Positions 17,150-28,227 of a stretch of 64,000 nt of DNA are shown here, in pieces (the first letter of the stretch is position 1; every line of letters starts with the position of its first letter). Source of the stretch: Gadus chalcogrammus (Eukaryota; Chordata; Actinopteri; Gadiformes; Gadidae); assembly GCF_026213295.1 (NCBI RefSeq), contig NC_079425.1, positions 9,044,147-9,108,146 on the forward strand, given 5' to 3'. The position numbers and the translations under genes were made by a program. The notes under the pieces were generated by a model. That model was not told where the DNA came from and did not search any database. It was given only the letters and a program-made list of their open reading frames with translations.

Positions 17150-17965
17150 TGTCAGGTTTTGGGCAAGCTAATATCGATTTTGGCCCAATGCGCCAAATTA
17201 ACCTGCTGCACTCCAACAGAAGCAGCTCACACCCACCCCTTTTAGAGGGGGGCCTCGACTCCCTTTACTCAAGCAAAAAACAAAACAAAAACGGATCAAT
17301 GGCCAAAGAAAGATTTACTTTACATGACTTTCTTCTTTTAATGGGATAGAGGCTTCGGGGTAGGGCATCAGCAGGCAGGTTCTGTTTTCCTGTTTTTATG
17401 ACGAATGCCAAGGAAGTATGGCTCTAGAAAAAAGGCCCACCTCACCAGGAGCTGATTTTGGTTCTGTAAAGTCCGCAGATTAGCCAACAGATTATGCTCA
17501 GTGTATACAATTTGGGATTTGCCACTTAATTCACATCAAAATGTTGGAAAGACCAAACAAGGGCCAAGGCTTCCCTTTCAAACTCAGAATGTTTAACCTG
17601 GTATGAATTTAACTTTCTTGAGAATGTTGCCACTGGATGATCCATCCCAGCTGCATCAACTTGGGACAAGAAATCTCCAGCCCCGATGCCCCTAACATCC
17701 ACATGGAGGGTACAATTTTGGACAAAGCCGCGGTGCTGCCAAACACTGTGGCCCTTCTGAACGACGTTTAAACGGTTTCAAAGTCATACTGATAGCAAGG
17801 GGTACAGGTAAAGTTTGTACACTTCCCAAGCAATTCGGTCAAAAGGGAAACTACGGAAGGAAAGTTACAAAAGTATGTGTAATAAAAGCCAGTCATACCC
17901 AGATACCCCTTTATCTCTTTCCTGGACTGCGGTACAGGGAATTTAAGGACTCTTTTTAAAGAAAA
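17150..17965 (-). mobile_element. Ty3/Gypsy-type pol fragment (reverse transcriptase end to RNase H), broken
   Basis: Read on the minus strand from about 17965 downward, the sequence gives FPVPQSRKEIKGYLGMTGFY, the connection after the reverse transcriptase core of chromovirus-like Gypsy elements. It continues with LTELLGK, then an RNase H-like part (VDASG-type motif decayed, FSRK-type motif decayed). In-frame stops and frameshifts interrupt it, including a TAA after FETV. No long terminal repeats were seen, so this is a dead fragment. It ends close to the 5' end of the L2 element that follows. Confidence 0.75.
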
Positions 17966-18116
17966 AAAAAAAAAGACATTAATTTTAAAAAGCAGCAGAG
18001 AGAGAGGTCATGTTTCCCGAAGCTCCGCTAGGCATTGGAAAAAACTACTTAATTCATCGTTCAGTTCTACTTTATTTTATTTTATTTCATGATCATAATA
18101 CTTAACAATATATAGT

Positions 18117-19946
18117 TTGTTTCCGTCGTCCTCCATCGCCCGATTCAACAATACACTTTGGCACTTTTTATGGCTCCCGGATCAGACCGCAGCAAAAGCC
18201 TTGGACTTTCCTATCGCCAACATGCCTCTGTACTCGGATATCTCAGAGACTGGGAAATGCACAGACTGCACCAATCTGCGACAGTCAGTGGCTTTATTTG
18301 AAACGAGACTAGCAGCATTAGAAAAATGCAAAGGACTTCTCCAGGATACAGTTCCGATGGGTGAGTTTGCTGAGCTAACTCAGACAAATACACAGCAAGA
18401 TGATCAAAGCTACTTTGTATCCTTCCCGAAGCTGGACAAGAGAGAGATAGTTCCAGCTGTGTCTCACTGGCACAGAGTCGGCGCTAAGCCAAAACAACAT
18501 ACCAAACTGTGTCAACAAATTCACTCAACGCCAAATGCTAAGCTACCCAAAGCTAAAGTTGCATGTATCAGCCGGATTAGCCCGTCAATAAAGTTAACCC
18601 TGCCGCTGAAGAACCGGTTCCTGCCCCTTCAAGAGTCGACGAACGCGCCTGTCACCCATGCACCCCTGAGCCCCGAAATGCGTCTGGACAAACAGTGCAG
18701 ACAGGGACCGACCATGAACCCGTCGCCAGAGAGGCGAGCTGTGCATGCGTCGGCCACCCGTGCACCCCTGAGCCCCAGCATGCGTCCGGACGGATGGTGC
18801 GGACAGAGACGGAACAAGAACCAGTCGCCATGGAGGGGAGCTGCGCATGCGTCGGCCACCCGTGCACTCCTGAGCCCCGAAATGTGTCTGGACGGACGGA
18901 GCGGACAGAGATGGAACAAGAACCAGTCGCCACGGAGGCGGGCTGCGCATGCATCTGCCACCGCCACCTCAAGCCAACAAGGGCCCATCTCACAGAAAGC
19001 AGATGAACCAGACACTCTGATTATAGGAGACTCAACCTTCAAGGATATAACCGGTAAGAAGATCAAAACATGCTACTTCCCAGATGGGAAGGTTAGTGAT
19101 ATCAACCAGAAACTCGCCACAATCATATTGGAAAACCCCAAAATCGCACCGATTATTGTGCATGCAGGACTTAATGATATTCGAAGAGAACAGTCAGAAC
19201 TTCTGAAGAGGGATTACACTGATCTATTGGATACACTGGACAAAATACACATTAAGTCATTCATCAGTGGACCCATACCAGCAGTCGACAGGGGAATAAA
19301 CAGATTCAGTCGTCTACTTGTACTGAATACATGGCTTTCTAGAGTCTGCAATAAAAGAGGGAGGGGCTTTATTGACAATTTCAACTTATTCTGGGGGCGC
19401 AAATATCTTTTCAGAGCAGATGGCCTAAACCCAAACAGGGTAGGCTCAAAACTGTTAAGGGACAATCTTCTCTTCTCACTTTCCCACAAATCTCCATGGC
19501 CTGACACACAGGCCACAGTCAGAGCACAGGTTGAGAAGAAGCGAGACTACAGCCTCCCCAACACATCTACTCTGCCACTATCTGGCACACAGAAAGCAGA
19601 CAGCCCAGCCCGCCCGACTGACATCGCTGACGCTGGCTTGGCGAGGAACGGCCACCCCCCTCCTCTGCATTCCCCCATCGATGATGACCTCCAGCCTCAT
19701 CTCTCCCATAGCCACACCAACAACTCCAGCTACACTGTCTCCTCCCTTTGCGATTTTCCAGCTGAATTTAAGAAACTGGAATATGTTGGCATCAAACTTG
19801 CATCTGTGTCAATGATAGCATCGCCACGTCATGGCCACAGGCTGATAACACCCAAGCGGAGGGCGCCCCAGCCCCCCCCCCCTGTACTGATAGTAGTCCT
19901 GAGTATTACTGAGACAAAAAAGGGTTCAGCCGTAGACACAGTATAA
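18117..19946 (+). CDS. L2 LINE ORF1 protein with SGNH-esterase domain
   Basis: Open for 609 codons from the first ATG. A likelier start is the ATG at 18222 (MPLYSDIS), which precedes the conserved CTDC.LR..V..FE.RLAALE segment, a short coiled coil near the N-terminus of fish L2 ORF1. The middle carries three direct 34-residue repeats. The C-terminal half has the SGNH-hydrolase (esterase) blocks: IIGDST (nucleophile Ser), IIVHAGLNDI (Gly/Asn oxyanion blocks) and a late GLNPNRVG stretch in place of the usual D..H block. CR1/L2 ORF1 esterases are thought to help retrotransposition at membranes or in RNA-protein particles. The lack of stops suggests a fairly young copy or selection until recently. 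Confidence 0.75.
   Translation: MFPSSSIARFNNTLWHFLWLPDQTAAKALDFPIANMPLYSDISETGKCTDCTNLRQSVALFETRLAALEKCKGLLQDTVPMGEFAELTQTNTQQDDQSYFVSFPKLDKREIVPAVSHWHRVGAKPKQHTKLCQQIHSTPNAKLPKAKVACISRISPSIKLTLPLKNRFLPLQESTNAPVTHAPLSPEMRLDKQCRQGPTMNPSPERRAVHASATRAPLSPSMRPDGWCGQRRNKNQSPWRGAAHASATRALLSPEMCLDGRSGQRWNKNQSPRRRAAHASATATSSQQGPISQKADEPDTLIIGDSTFKDITGKKIKTCYFPDGKVSDINQKLATIILENPKIAPIIVHAGLNDIRREQSELLKRDYTDLLDTLDKIHIKSFISGPIPAVDRGINRFSRLLVLNTWLSRVCNKRGRGFIDNFNLFWGRKYLFRADGLNPNRVGSKLLRDNLLFSLSHKSPWPDTQATVRAQVEKKRDYSLPNTSTLPLSGTQKADSPARPTDIADAGLARNGHPPPLHSPIDDDLQPHLSHSHTNNSSYTVSSLCDFPAEFKKLEYVGIKLASVSMIASPRHGHRLITPKRRAPQPPPPVLIVVLSITETKKGSAVDTV
18654..18959 (+). repeat. Three in-frame 102-bp tandem repeats inside L2 ORF1
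   Basis: The ORF1 protein repeats a 34-residue block three times (18654-18755, 18756-18857, 18858-18959). Each copy begins T(H/R)A(P/L)LSP.M and ends (R/G)A(V/A)HASA. The copies differ by several substitutions but keep the period exactly, so the coding frame is preserved. Confidence 0.9.
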
Positions 19947-20133
19947 AGGAAGTTTCACATAATCTGCAGAACCCAAGGTTGCCTATGTCAAAACATGGCA
20001 ACTTTTGCATTCATGCTTTAGCCACTAAGAGAGTAAACAAAGGGAAACTTGGACACACTGCTAACCTCACAAATCTCATACCTATTGCCTCCAAACCAAA
20101 AACAACCTTAAAGCCTATCAACAACACCATCAG

Positions 20134-22610
20134 GATGGCTCTACTTAATGTTAGGTCTCTTAATAAAGAATCATTTTTAGTTAATGATTTTATTACCACT
20201 TCTAAACTGGATTTTATGTTTTTAACTGAAACATGGCTGGAACAAAATAACAGTGCAACTGTTCTGATAGACAGCTCCTCCCAACTATAACTTTTTTGAT
20301 GCATGTAGATCTGGAAAAAGAGGTGGAGGGATTGCTGCTGTATTTAAAAATGTATTTCAGGGGAAACGGATGTTATTTGGTGATTTTCCATCATTTGAAT
20401 ACCTTAGTGCTGTATTGAATGTTCTCCTATTAATTATTTACAGGCCACCCACATACTCTGCAAATTCTGTCTCAACATGTGAAAGAGGCTACTCATTGTA
20501 AGGGGCTCACTAGACCTGGTTATCACAAAGGGCCTCAATGTTTCTGATCTCTCGGTGACTGATCTTTCCTTGTCTGACCACTTTTGTGTTTTCTTTAACC
20601 TATCTTTTATTCCCGACATACAGACAAAATCAAATACTGTCAAAAAACGGTATATCAATGAAGATTCTTGTGTACTTTTTAAAAAGGCCATCTCCTTGCT
20701 ACCACCTCTCAACCCATGTTCTGCTGATGATCTTGTAGAAAACTTTAATTTGAAAATTTTGCAAGTCCTAGATGCCATTGCACCTTATAAGGTTAAAACG
20801 ATTTCTGGAAAGCAAAAGGCACCCTGGAGAAAAGCTGCTTCTGTAACAGCACAGAAAAAAGAATGCAGGAAGGTTGAACACATCTGGCGTAAAACAAAAC
20901 TTCATATTCACCATGATATCTATAAAGAGAGCCTCCGTGCCTACAATTTAGACTTAAAAAGTGCTAGAGAAACATTTTTCTCCAATATCATTAAAACCAA
21001 TACTAATAATGCAAAAACCCTATTTGCAGCTGTTGACAGACTGACCAACCCCACAACACAAATTCCACCTGATCTCCATTCCACGCAGAAATGCAATGAG
21101 TTTGAAGCTTTTTATACTGATGAAATTGAAGGCATCAGACGCGCCATCAATATCTGCACTTCAAACAAAAATGTTGGACTACAACCCTGTTCAGGCAAAA
21201 GTAGCATGGCACGGATGGCATGCTTTAATGTTATAGACTCTCTAACTCTTGTGGAAAATGTGACACAACTAAACCCATCCACCTGTTGCCTTGATACTTT
21301 ACCAACCTCTTTAAGAATGTTTTCGACTGCCTAGCAGTAGACATATTGCAGATAGTTAACAACTCTCTCCAGTAAGGCAATTTCCCAAAAGCTTTGAAAA
21401 CTGCAGTTATTAAACCCCTTTTAAAAAAGCGGAGCCTAGATGCCTCTATTATTAACAACTACAGACCAATATCAAATCTTCCCTTCATAAGTAAAATCAT
21501 TGAGAAAGTTGACCTCCAGCAACTTAATCACTTCCTGGCATCAACTGGTTGCTATGACACCTTCCAATCAGGATTTCGACCCCTGCACAGCACTGAGACC
21601 GCCCTTATTAAAGTTGTAAACGACATCCATTTTAACAGACTCTGGACAAAACCTCAATACTAATGCTACTTGACCTCAGTACTGCATTCGACACTGTAGA
21701 CCATACAATACTTTTGGATAGGTTCGAAAACTGTGTGGGGCTGTCAGGCACAGTCTTATATTGGTTCAGGTCCTACCTACAAAATAGGAACTACTTTGTT
21801 TCCATTGTCGACTTTTTATCAGAATCAACCAACGTGACATGTTGAGTCCCACAAGGTTCGATCTTAGGACCCTCTTTATTCAACATCTACATGCTCCCAC
21901 TAGGGCAAATCATGCAAAATAACCATATTGACCATCATTGCTATGCTGATGACACACGTATTTGGTTCTAAAATGGAAAGGCTTAAAGTAACACAACACC
22001 TTCACTCTCTGTCCCTGAAAACCTCAATAAAAGCCAGAAATCTAGGGGTTATCATGGATTCAGATTTACATTTCGATAGTCACATCAAATCAGTTACAAA
22101 ATCTGCATATTATCACCTTAAAAATGTAGCAAGACTTAGAGGGTTCATGTTCACCGAAGACTTACAAAAACTTGTACATGCCTTTATCACTAGTAAGCTT
22201 GATTACTGCAATGGTCAAATGGAAGCTTCAGCTTGTTCAGAATGCTGTTGCTAGAGTTCTAACAAAGACCAAAACATTTGAACATATTACACTTTTTCTT
22301 AAATCGTTACATTGGCTTCCTGTAGGTCAGAGAATTGATTTTAAAATCATGTTTTTAACCTATAAATCCCTACATGGTTTTGGCCCAAAATATTTAACTG
22401 ATATGCTTCCACTACATAAGCCTTCTAGACCACTAAGATCCTCTGAGACCAATCTGTTAATTAGAGAGTAAACACGAAACATGGGAAAGCAGGATTTAGT
22501 TACTATGCAACAAATAGCTGGAATAAACTCCCTGAGGATTTAAGACTTGCCCCAACTCTGAGCACCTTTAAAACAAGACTGAAGACTTTTATGTTTGCTT
22601 TAGCTTTCTG
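20134..22610 (+). pseudogene. L2 LINE ORF2 (endonuclease-reverse transcriptase), degenerate
   Basis: Fragments in several frames follow the usual order. The N-terminal endonuclease block is LLNVRSLNKE...FLTETWL. The reverse transcriptase follows with VIKPLLKK, NNYRPISNLPFISKIIEK and [13 protein letters not shown]. The catalytic YADD lies at 21942-21953, and the thumb region gives ARNLGVIMDSDL. Damage: a frameshift near 20290; an internal deletion in the endonuclease at about 20450-20500; frame changes at about 21335-21390, 21660 and 21845; and loss of roughly 40-60 residues directly after YADDT, where the next frame jumps to KMERLKVTQHL. The polymerase is non-functional. Confidence 0.82.
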
Positions 22611-23091
22611 CTAAATCTTAATCTATTTTAATACTAAAATGCCCTTTTTAACTTTCTATTTTACTCATTTCTTTGCATATGTTTTCTTTTACTTATCTAT
22701 TTTATTTTATTGTATGACAATGTTTATATGTGAAGCACTTTGAGTCGGCCTTGTGTATGAAAAGTGCTATATCAAAGTGTCATTGTAAACCACAACGTAA
22801 TTTTAGTAAGCCGCACAGCCTTCACCACCTTACAGGACCTTATCCATAAGACGTTGGAAAGTACAATCAAGGTCTTCTGGTTTGGTTATCCTTTAAGATG
22901 GCAGGTATGATATTGTTTACAATGGCAGAAACATCAAGCTTTAGACAAGGCCAAAATCTAATCTCAAGATGCCATCTTATTCTTCACTCCTTAGCGTAAG
23001 CAGCCTCATTATGTGTGGCAGTGGTGTAGTGAGCAATGTTGTGGTGGGGGAATGCTATTGTCAAGACGTCATCACAAAGAATGTCCCGCGT

Positions 23092-23172
23092 GCGCACACA
23101 CACCTACACACACACAAACACACAAGGCGAACACACACACGCACAGACACGCGCAGACACACAAACACAGAG
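23092..23172. repeat. CA-rich imperfect microsatellite
   Basis: Interrupted (CA)n with CACACG and CACAAA variants. It lies between the L2 element and the antisense LINE. The flanks from 22791 to 23480 show no gene. Confidence 0.85.
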
Positions 23173-23613
23173 GTAAACTACTTGCTTACTTTGGCTGATG
23201 TATTACCGAAAACTAACACTGCTTAATTTAACCACACACAAATCATGCCAATACATGACAATAGTAGAAACACAGGAACTGATTTAGACCAGACGCATGC
23301 AGTCAAGTAAGTATGTCTAACTACAGGCCGCAGTAGCTCTAAGTTGAAGGGGGCGTCATATCATTGCCATTGCTTCTTATTCAACATCACTTAGATTGGT
23401 TTACTGTATTGTGGAGTGAGGATGAGCTGCTGTTCGTTTTTGAAAAATGTTTACGCATACATGGGCTATCTCCTGGCTTTTTGATTGATTGATTCAATTT
23501 ATTTCAGACATATCAAAAATACGAACAAAATAAAAAGCATGATAATACAATAAACAAGAATGATGTTTAAGTTATTTCACAAAAAAAAGAATACAAATTA
23601 CATATATTGATAT

Positions 23614-25206
23614 TAGGGGTGTGCCAAAATATCGATACTGCGACATATCGCGATATTTCGTCTTGCGGGACGTTATCGATATGCTGACGTCAATATCGAT
23701 ATTTAAAGGTCCCATGACATGAAAATCTCACTTTATGAGGTTTTCTAACATAAATATGAGTTCCCCTAGCCTGCCTATGGTCCCCCAATTGATAAAACTT
23801 GCGTTTGGTGTAAAACGAGCACTAGCTGTTCTGCTCGCCTTTGAAAAAACGGAGGCTCAAGTGCGCTGATTTGGAATGTCTGTATTATTGACGTCATCAG
23901 GAATCTCAGCTCCTCCCCTTACTCTGCCTGGCCCGCCCAGAGACGTTGGCCCGCCAATGAGACTCGACCGTGCGAGCGCCACATGTGTTTGTGTGAATAC
24001 ACACTGTAACGCAAGTGTTTCTTGTCGGTTCTTTGACGTGTCTTGTATTTCCACAACGAGACTGTGGGGGTTATGTTATCTCAGCCATGGTTGAGAAGGA
24101 ATTGGGAGAAAGGAACTTTGGCTTTAACTGGCTGAAGTACATGAACTGCGACATGCTGCCGGTTGCCGCGAGGCACCATCGCCCGGCAGCGGGCAGCCGG
24201 CAGCAGGCAGCGCGCGGTTCAGTCGACTTCAGGTTGATGTGAAAGTGGAAGAACCAGAGACGTCACAGAACCCGACAAAGTCGTTTGTGATTCATTATAT
24301 CGTCTGGAGGCGCACACCGCTGTTGGCCGTGATAATATGTATTAAATGATATAGATTTCTATGTATTATATGATATTATTTAGATATAGAGCTCCAGGAC
24401 TGTATCGCAAGTGTTGTACACTTCCTTGTTATTTGGATAACCGTTCTGTCGGACTCTCGTCTCTGGTATTTCTACAACGAGACTCGTATTGGGGGTTATC
24501 TCAGCCAAGGTTGAGAATGAATTGGGGGGAAAGAACTTTGGCTTTGACTCCCTCAAGAACATGAACCACGACATGGAGGAGAAAGGGATTGTTAGCGGCG
24601 AATGTCTCCAGCTTGAGACCCGCTGAGGGACCACCGCCGGAGGCGGAGGTGCCTAAGCGCTGCCCGGGAACAATCCCTTTCTCCTCCTTGTCGTGGTTCA
24701 GTCTACTTCACATTGATGAGGACGTTGAAGAACCAGGAACGTCGGAGAACCCAACGCGGTCGTTTGAGATTCATAATATCGGCTCACACATCTTTTGGCG
24801 GTTATAATATATATTATATGATATAGATATCTATGTAGGCTATATGATAATATTTTGATATAGAGCTCCAGGACTCCCGTGTGTTCTAGAATATTTACAG
24901 AACACGGCTAAAGGCTGTGTGCGCCTCGCCATTTCGATACATCCACTGTAAACAGAGCGAATGAAACTAAGCAATGAAATGTTTTCTGCTTTATTTTGTT
25001 TTCTAATTTTCTGTTACTTTGCATAAAATGTTTTTGTAATAAATTCTGAATTTCTTCAGTGACACAGATATCGTGATGTATCGTGGGTGAAATTTCTTGC
25101 AATATATCGATAATCGCAGAATCGCTGTATCGTGATATTATCGTTATCGTGGGTAAAATATCTTGATAGTATCGTATCGTGGGGTACCTAGTGATACCCA
25201 GCCCTA
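23614..25206. mobile_element. Non-autonomous hAT element with perfect 8-bp target duplication
   Basis: Flanked by identical ATTGATAT at 23606-23613 and 25207-25214. The ends are inverted: TAGGGGTGTG on the left, and the right end reads TAGGGCTGGG on the other strand. Subterminal ATATCGATA/TATCGTGATA motifs are typical of fish hAT MITE families. It is 1593 bp long with no transposase. The interior holds two diverged copies of one segment (about 24000-24340 and 24400-24810), each with TTGGCTTTRACT and a GC-rich foldback. Confidence 0.88.
24563..24699. repeat. 31-bp perfect-but-one inverted repeat inside the hAT
   Basis: 24563-24593 (begins GAACCACGACATGG) is the reverse complement of 24669-24699 apart from a single mismatch. 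The 75-nt loop is GC-rich and itself self-complementary (CCGCCGGAGGCGG). A related but decayed foldback lies in the first internal copy, near 24140-24230. Confidence 0.9.
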
Positions 25207-25339
25207 ATTGATATGATATGCCTAAAAAAGGAGCAACTTATTTAAACCTACCCCTTTTCCACAGCTCAAAAAATTATTTATTATATTAGCTTCTTGTGTT
25301 CCTTATAATCTCTATACAATCTATCTGTACAATTTGCAA

Positions 25340-25620
25340 TACTATATTTGATATTTGCAATTCACGCATATATACAACTTGATATACTATCATTTTTTGA
25401 ATTTATATATTTTATACAATGCATATATCTATATCTATCTATACACATATATACAATCATATCTATATCTATACATTTATATATCTATACAATCAATATA
25501 TCTATACATATATATTTATACAATCCATATATCTATATATATACAAATACTCATACAATTTGATGTACAATATTTACACTTTAAATATATACAATCCTTT
25601 TATATATATATATATTTTTT
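25340..25620. repeat. TATC/TATA-rich low-complexity DNA
   Basis: Repeated TATACA, TATCTA and TATATA words in the antisense LINE 3' region. They create Ile/Tyr-rich frames that are not genes. Confidence 0.8.
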
Positions 25621-26808
25621 TCAATACATTTTCCTTCTTAAATCTCTTTCCCTGTACCTTTTGAAAATCATTGAACCTTCTTTTAAACTGGATAAGGTTT
25701 GGACATTCCTTTAGGTCCGTGCTCATACCATTCCACAGTTTTACACCACCAATTGAGATGCATTGACATTTCTAAAGTCGTGCGGACAGCTAGGGTCTTA
25801 AAGTTTAACTGCTCCCTCAAATTATAACCCCCCTTCTGTCAAAAAAAGGTTTTTGAATGTTACCTGGTAGCAGTTTGTTTCTTGCTTTAAACATGATTTG
25901 TGCCAATTGATAGTCAACCAGGTCATTGAACTGTATGGTATGGGAATGTAAATACAGGAGGTTGATGTGATCATAATATCCTGCTTTATTGATTATTCTT
26001 ATGGCTCATTTTTGAAGTGTGACTAGTGGTAGCAGTGATATTTTTTAAATGGTCCCCCAGACCTCCACACAGTTATTTAAATAAGGTAAGATCATTGAAG
26101 AGAATATGCAATGATTTTTGATCCAATGTATGGTTTGCTTTACACAGGACTGAGATGCTTCGTGAGATTAGATTTAACATGTTTTATTTGAGGTTTCCAG
26201 CTGAGCTTGTGGTCTATTGTAACACCCAGGAATTTATTTACATACACTCTTTCAATATTAACACCATCTATCTTAACATTATTTATTATTCATTATTTAA
26301 ATTACAATTTCCAAACATGATTTTTGTTTTGGTTAGATTCAATGATAATTTATTTAAACCACCTTTTTAATTGGCTCATTTCAGATGTAATTAACTCCAG
26401 TAACTGCTGTCCTCTCCCGTGCAAAAAATATTTGTGTCATCTGCAAATAACACAAATTGTAAAATATTTGATGCTTTAGATATATCATTGATGAAGAGAA
26501 TAAAAATAATTGGCCCCGACACTGACCCCTGGGGGACATCACAAGCAACGTCCAAACAAGATGACATGTATTCACCCATCTTCGCAAACTGTTGCCTGTT
26601 ACGTAGATAGCTCCTCAGCCAGTTTAATACATCCGCCCTGCTACCATACCGTTCTAATTTATTGATTAATCTGTCGTGATTTATGGTATCAAATGCCTTT
26701 TTGAGATCAATAAAAACACCAGCTGCATAATTCTTTAGGTCTAGGAATCTTCCGATATTTTCAACTATCTCAATGACGGCTAATGAAGTGGATCGGTTGG
26801 GTCTGAAT

Positions 26809-28227
26809 CAGGGCTGTACGCTTACTTTTTAAAATGGTAGCACAGCAAGCAAAAAAATTCAGTAGCACAAAAATAATTTTGGTAGCACACATACTATAGT
26901 CAAGAAAATTAAAAATATTCAGATACATCTACATGAACAGATTAGGATGTGTATATACACAAGTAACACAATATGAACAAATTCAACAACAGTAAAGTGA
27001 CAATGAACATATTAAATAGTAAAGTGACTATGAGAGCCTCTTTTAAAACATCAGCAGCCAGAAGTGGTGAACACATTCAACAAAATTAAGTAATTTACAA
27101 ATTTAATGTACAAATTTAACAAACACTTATTTATTAACCTCTGTCCTTTCCCCTACCTCGACGTAATAGTTACAAAACATAGACTTCTTGGATTGGTCGT
27201 AGACCAGCCAATTGAACGTTTTTAACCACTGGGGGTTAAACCTAGCCTGGCTCCGCCCGCCTAAGTACTTCCGCTCAATTTGAATTTCCCTTCAGTACTA
27301 GGTCTGGACCTGCTGTATGTAATTTGGTTTTCTGCACTACCACAGCGTGCGCCCAATCAGCGAACAGAGGGCGTGTCTGAGAACAATGACGATAAAGTCG
27401 TGCGCCTGTTTGAGTTGTTGTTGTAGGTCGGTAGTCAGAAGACAATGGAGAACGATGCGAGCGAAGCTGTTCGGTCTGTTGTGGCAACGCTGCCGAATAT
27501 TGAGAAGTTAAAGCCGGAGCAAGAACAAGCTTTGCTGAGTTTTGTTGGTGGCCATGATTCCCGGCGCATGACATACGTCACAACCAAACGTTAGCGATTG
27601 GTTATGGCAGATCCAGAGTGGCACTGGGCAGATCCAATCATTTTAAACTTCAACAGACACCCGCCTTCAAGTGAGTTAACATTTGTCAATTGATTAGGTC
27701 CAGACTCTCTGTACAAATGAATTGACGTACGAGAGTCTGGTAGAACCAGGCTAGGTTAAACCTGTACATTTTCATGGGTGGAGTCGGCTTCGTCCGAAGG
27801 TGCCGGTTCTGTGCTTGTGGTCGCCGAGTCAATCTCTTCCATACGGGGAAGTTTCTATCTTTATTTGATGAAGAACTTCCGAATACAGAGAAATACCTTT
27901 TCATTTTCTGTTTTGCTTAAAAAGTGAATTTCCCGCGACCGTTACAAAGCCCCTCCTCAACGTGCGAATGTTTGTGAAATGTAGTTTTTTAGTAGTTGAG
28001 CGGAACTGGCGAGCCTATAATTCAAAATACATTTCCCTGCATGCATCGCTCCCATCATGCTCCCACACACTCGCGCTTAGCAGTGCCATTGAAAGCCGTA
28101 CAGAAAGACGTATTTCTTTTCGCCACGGGTCCTTCTCACCCTTTCGCACCGGTGCGAGTGGACTTTTATTTATCTTCGCACGTTATATTTTAATAGCAAA
28201 TGCGATCAAAACTGTCGCACAGCCCTG
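26809..28227. mobile_element. Second non-autonomous hAT with perfect 8-bp target duplication
   Basis: Identical GTCTGAAT at 26801-26808 and 28228-28235 flank an element that begins CAGGGCTGTACG and ends with its inverse (CAGGGCTGTGCG on the other strand). It is 1419 bp long with no transposase frame. It sits within the reverse transcriptase of the antisense LINE and is itself interrupted by a 511-bp element. Confidence 0.9.
27243..27753. mobile_element. 511-bp MITE nested in the second hAT
   Basis: Ends are inverted (TAGCCTGGCTCC on the left; TAGCCTGGTTCT on the other strand at the right). Direct copies of GGTTAAACC at 27234-27242 and 27754-27762 flank it, a 9-bp duplication that would suit a Mutator-like element. 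The duplication is palindromic and overlaps the terminal repeat, so an 8-bp hAT reading is also possible. No coding capacity. Confidence 0.78.

Larger units (their letters stand above)
17975..22790 (+). mobile_element. L2-clade (CR1-group) LINE, near full length but inactive
   Basis: Order: A-rich 5' region, ORF1 (18117-19946), ORF2 remnants with endonuclease and reverse transcriptase (about 20134-22610), and a 3' end with GAAGCACTTTGAGT...AAAGTGCTATAT, the hallmark of fish L2 (Maui-like) tails. ORF1 is open. ORF2 is split by frameshifts and internal deletions, so the copy cannot move on its own. Exact ends are uncertain because no clear target-site duplication was found. Confidence 0.85.

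Noticed and set aside
18594..19066. Several minus-strand frames with repeated residues
   Set aside because: Complement of the tandem repeats in L2 ORF1.
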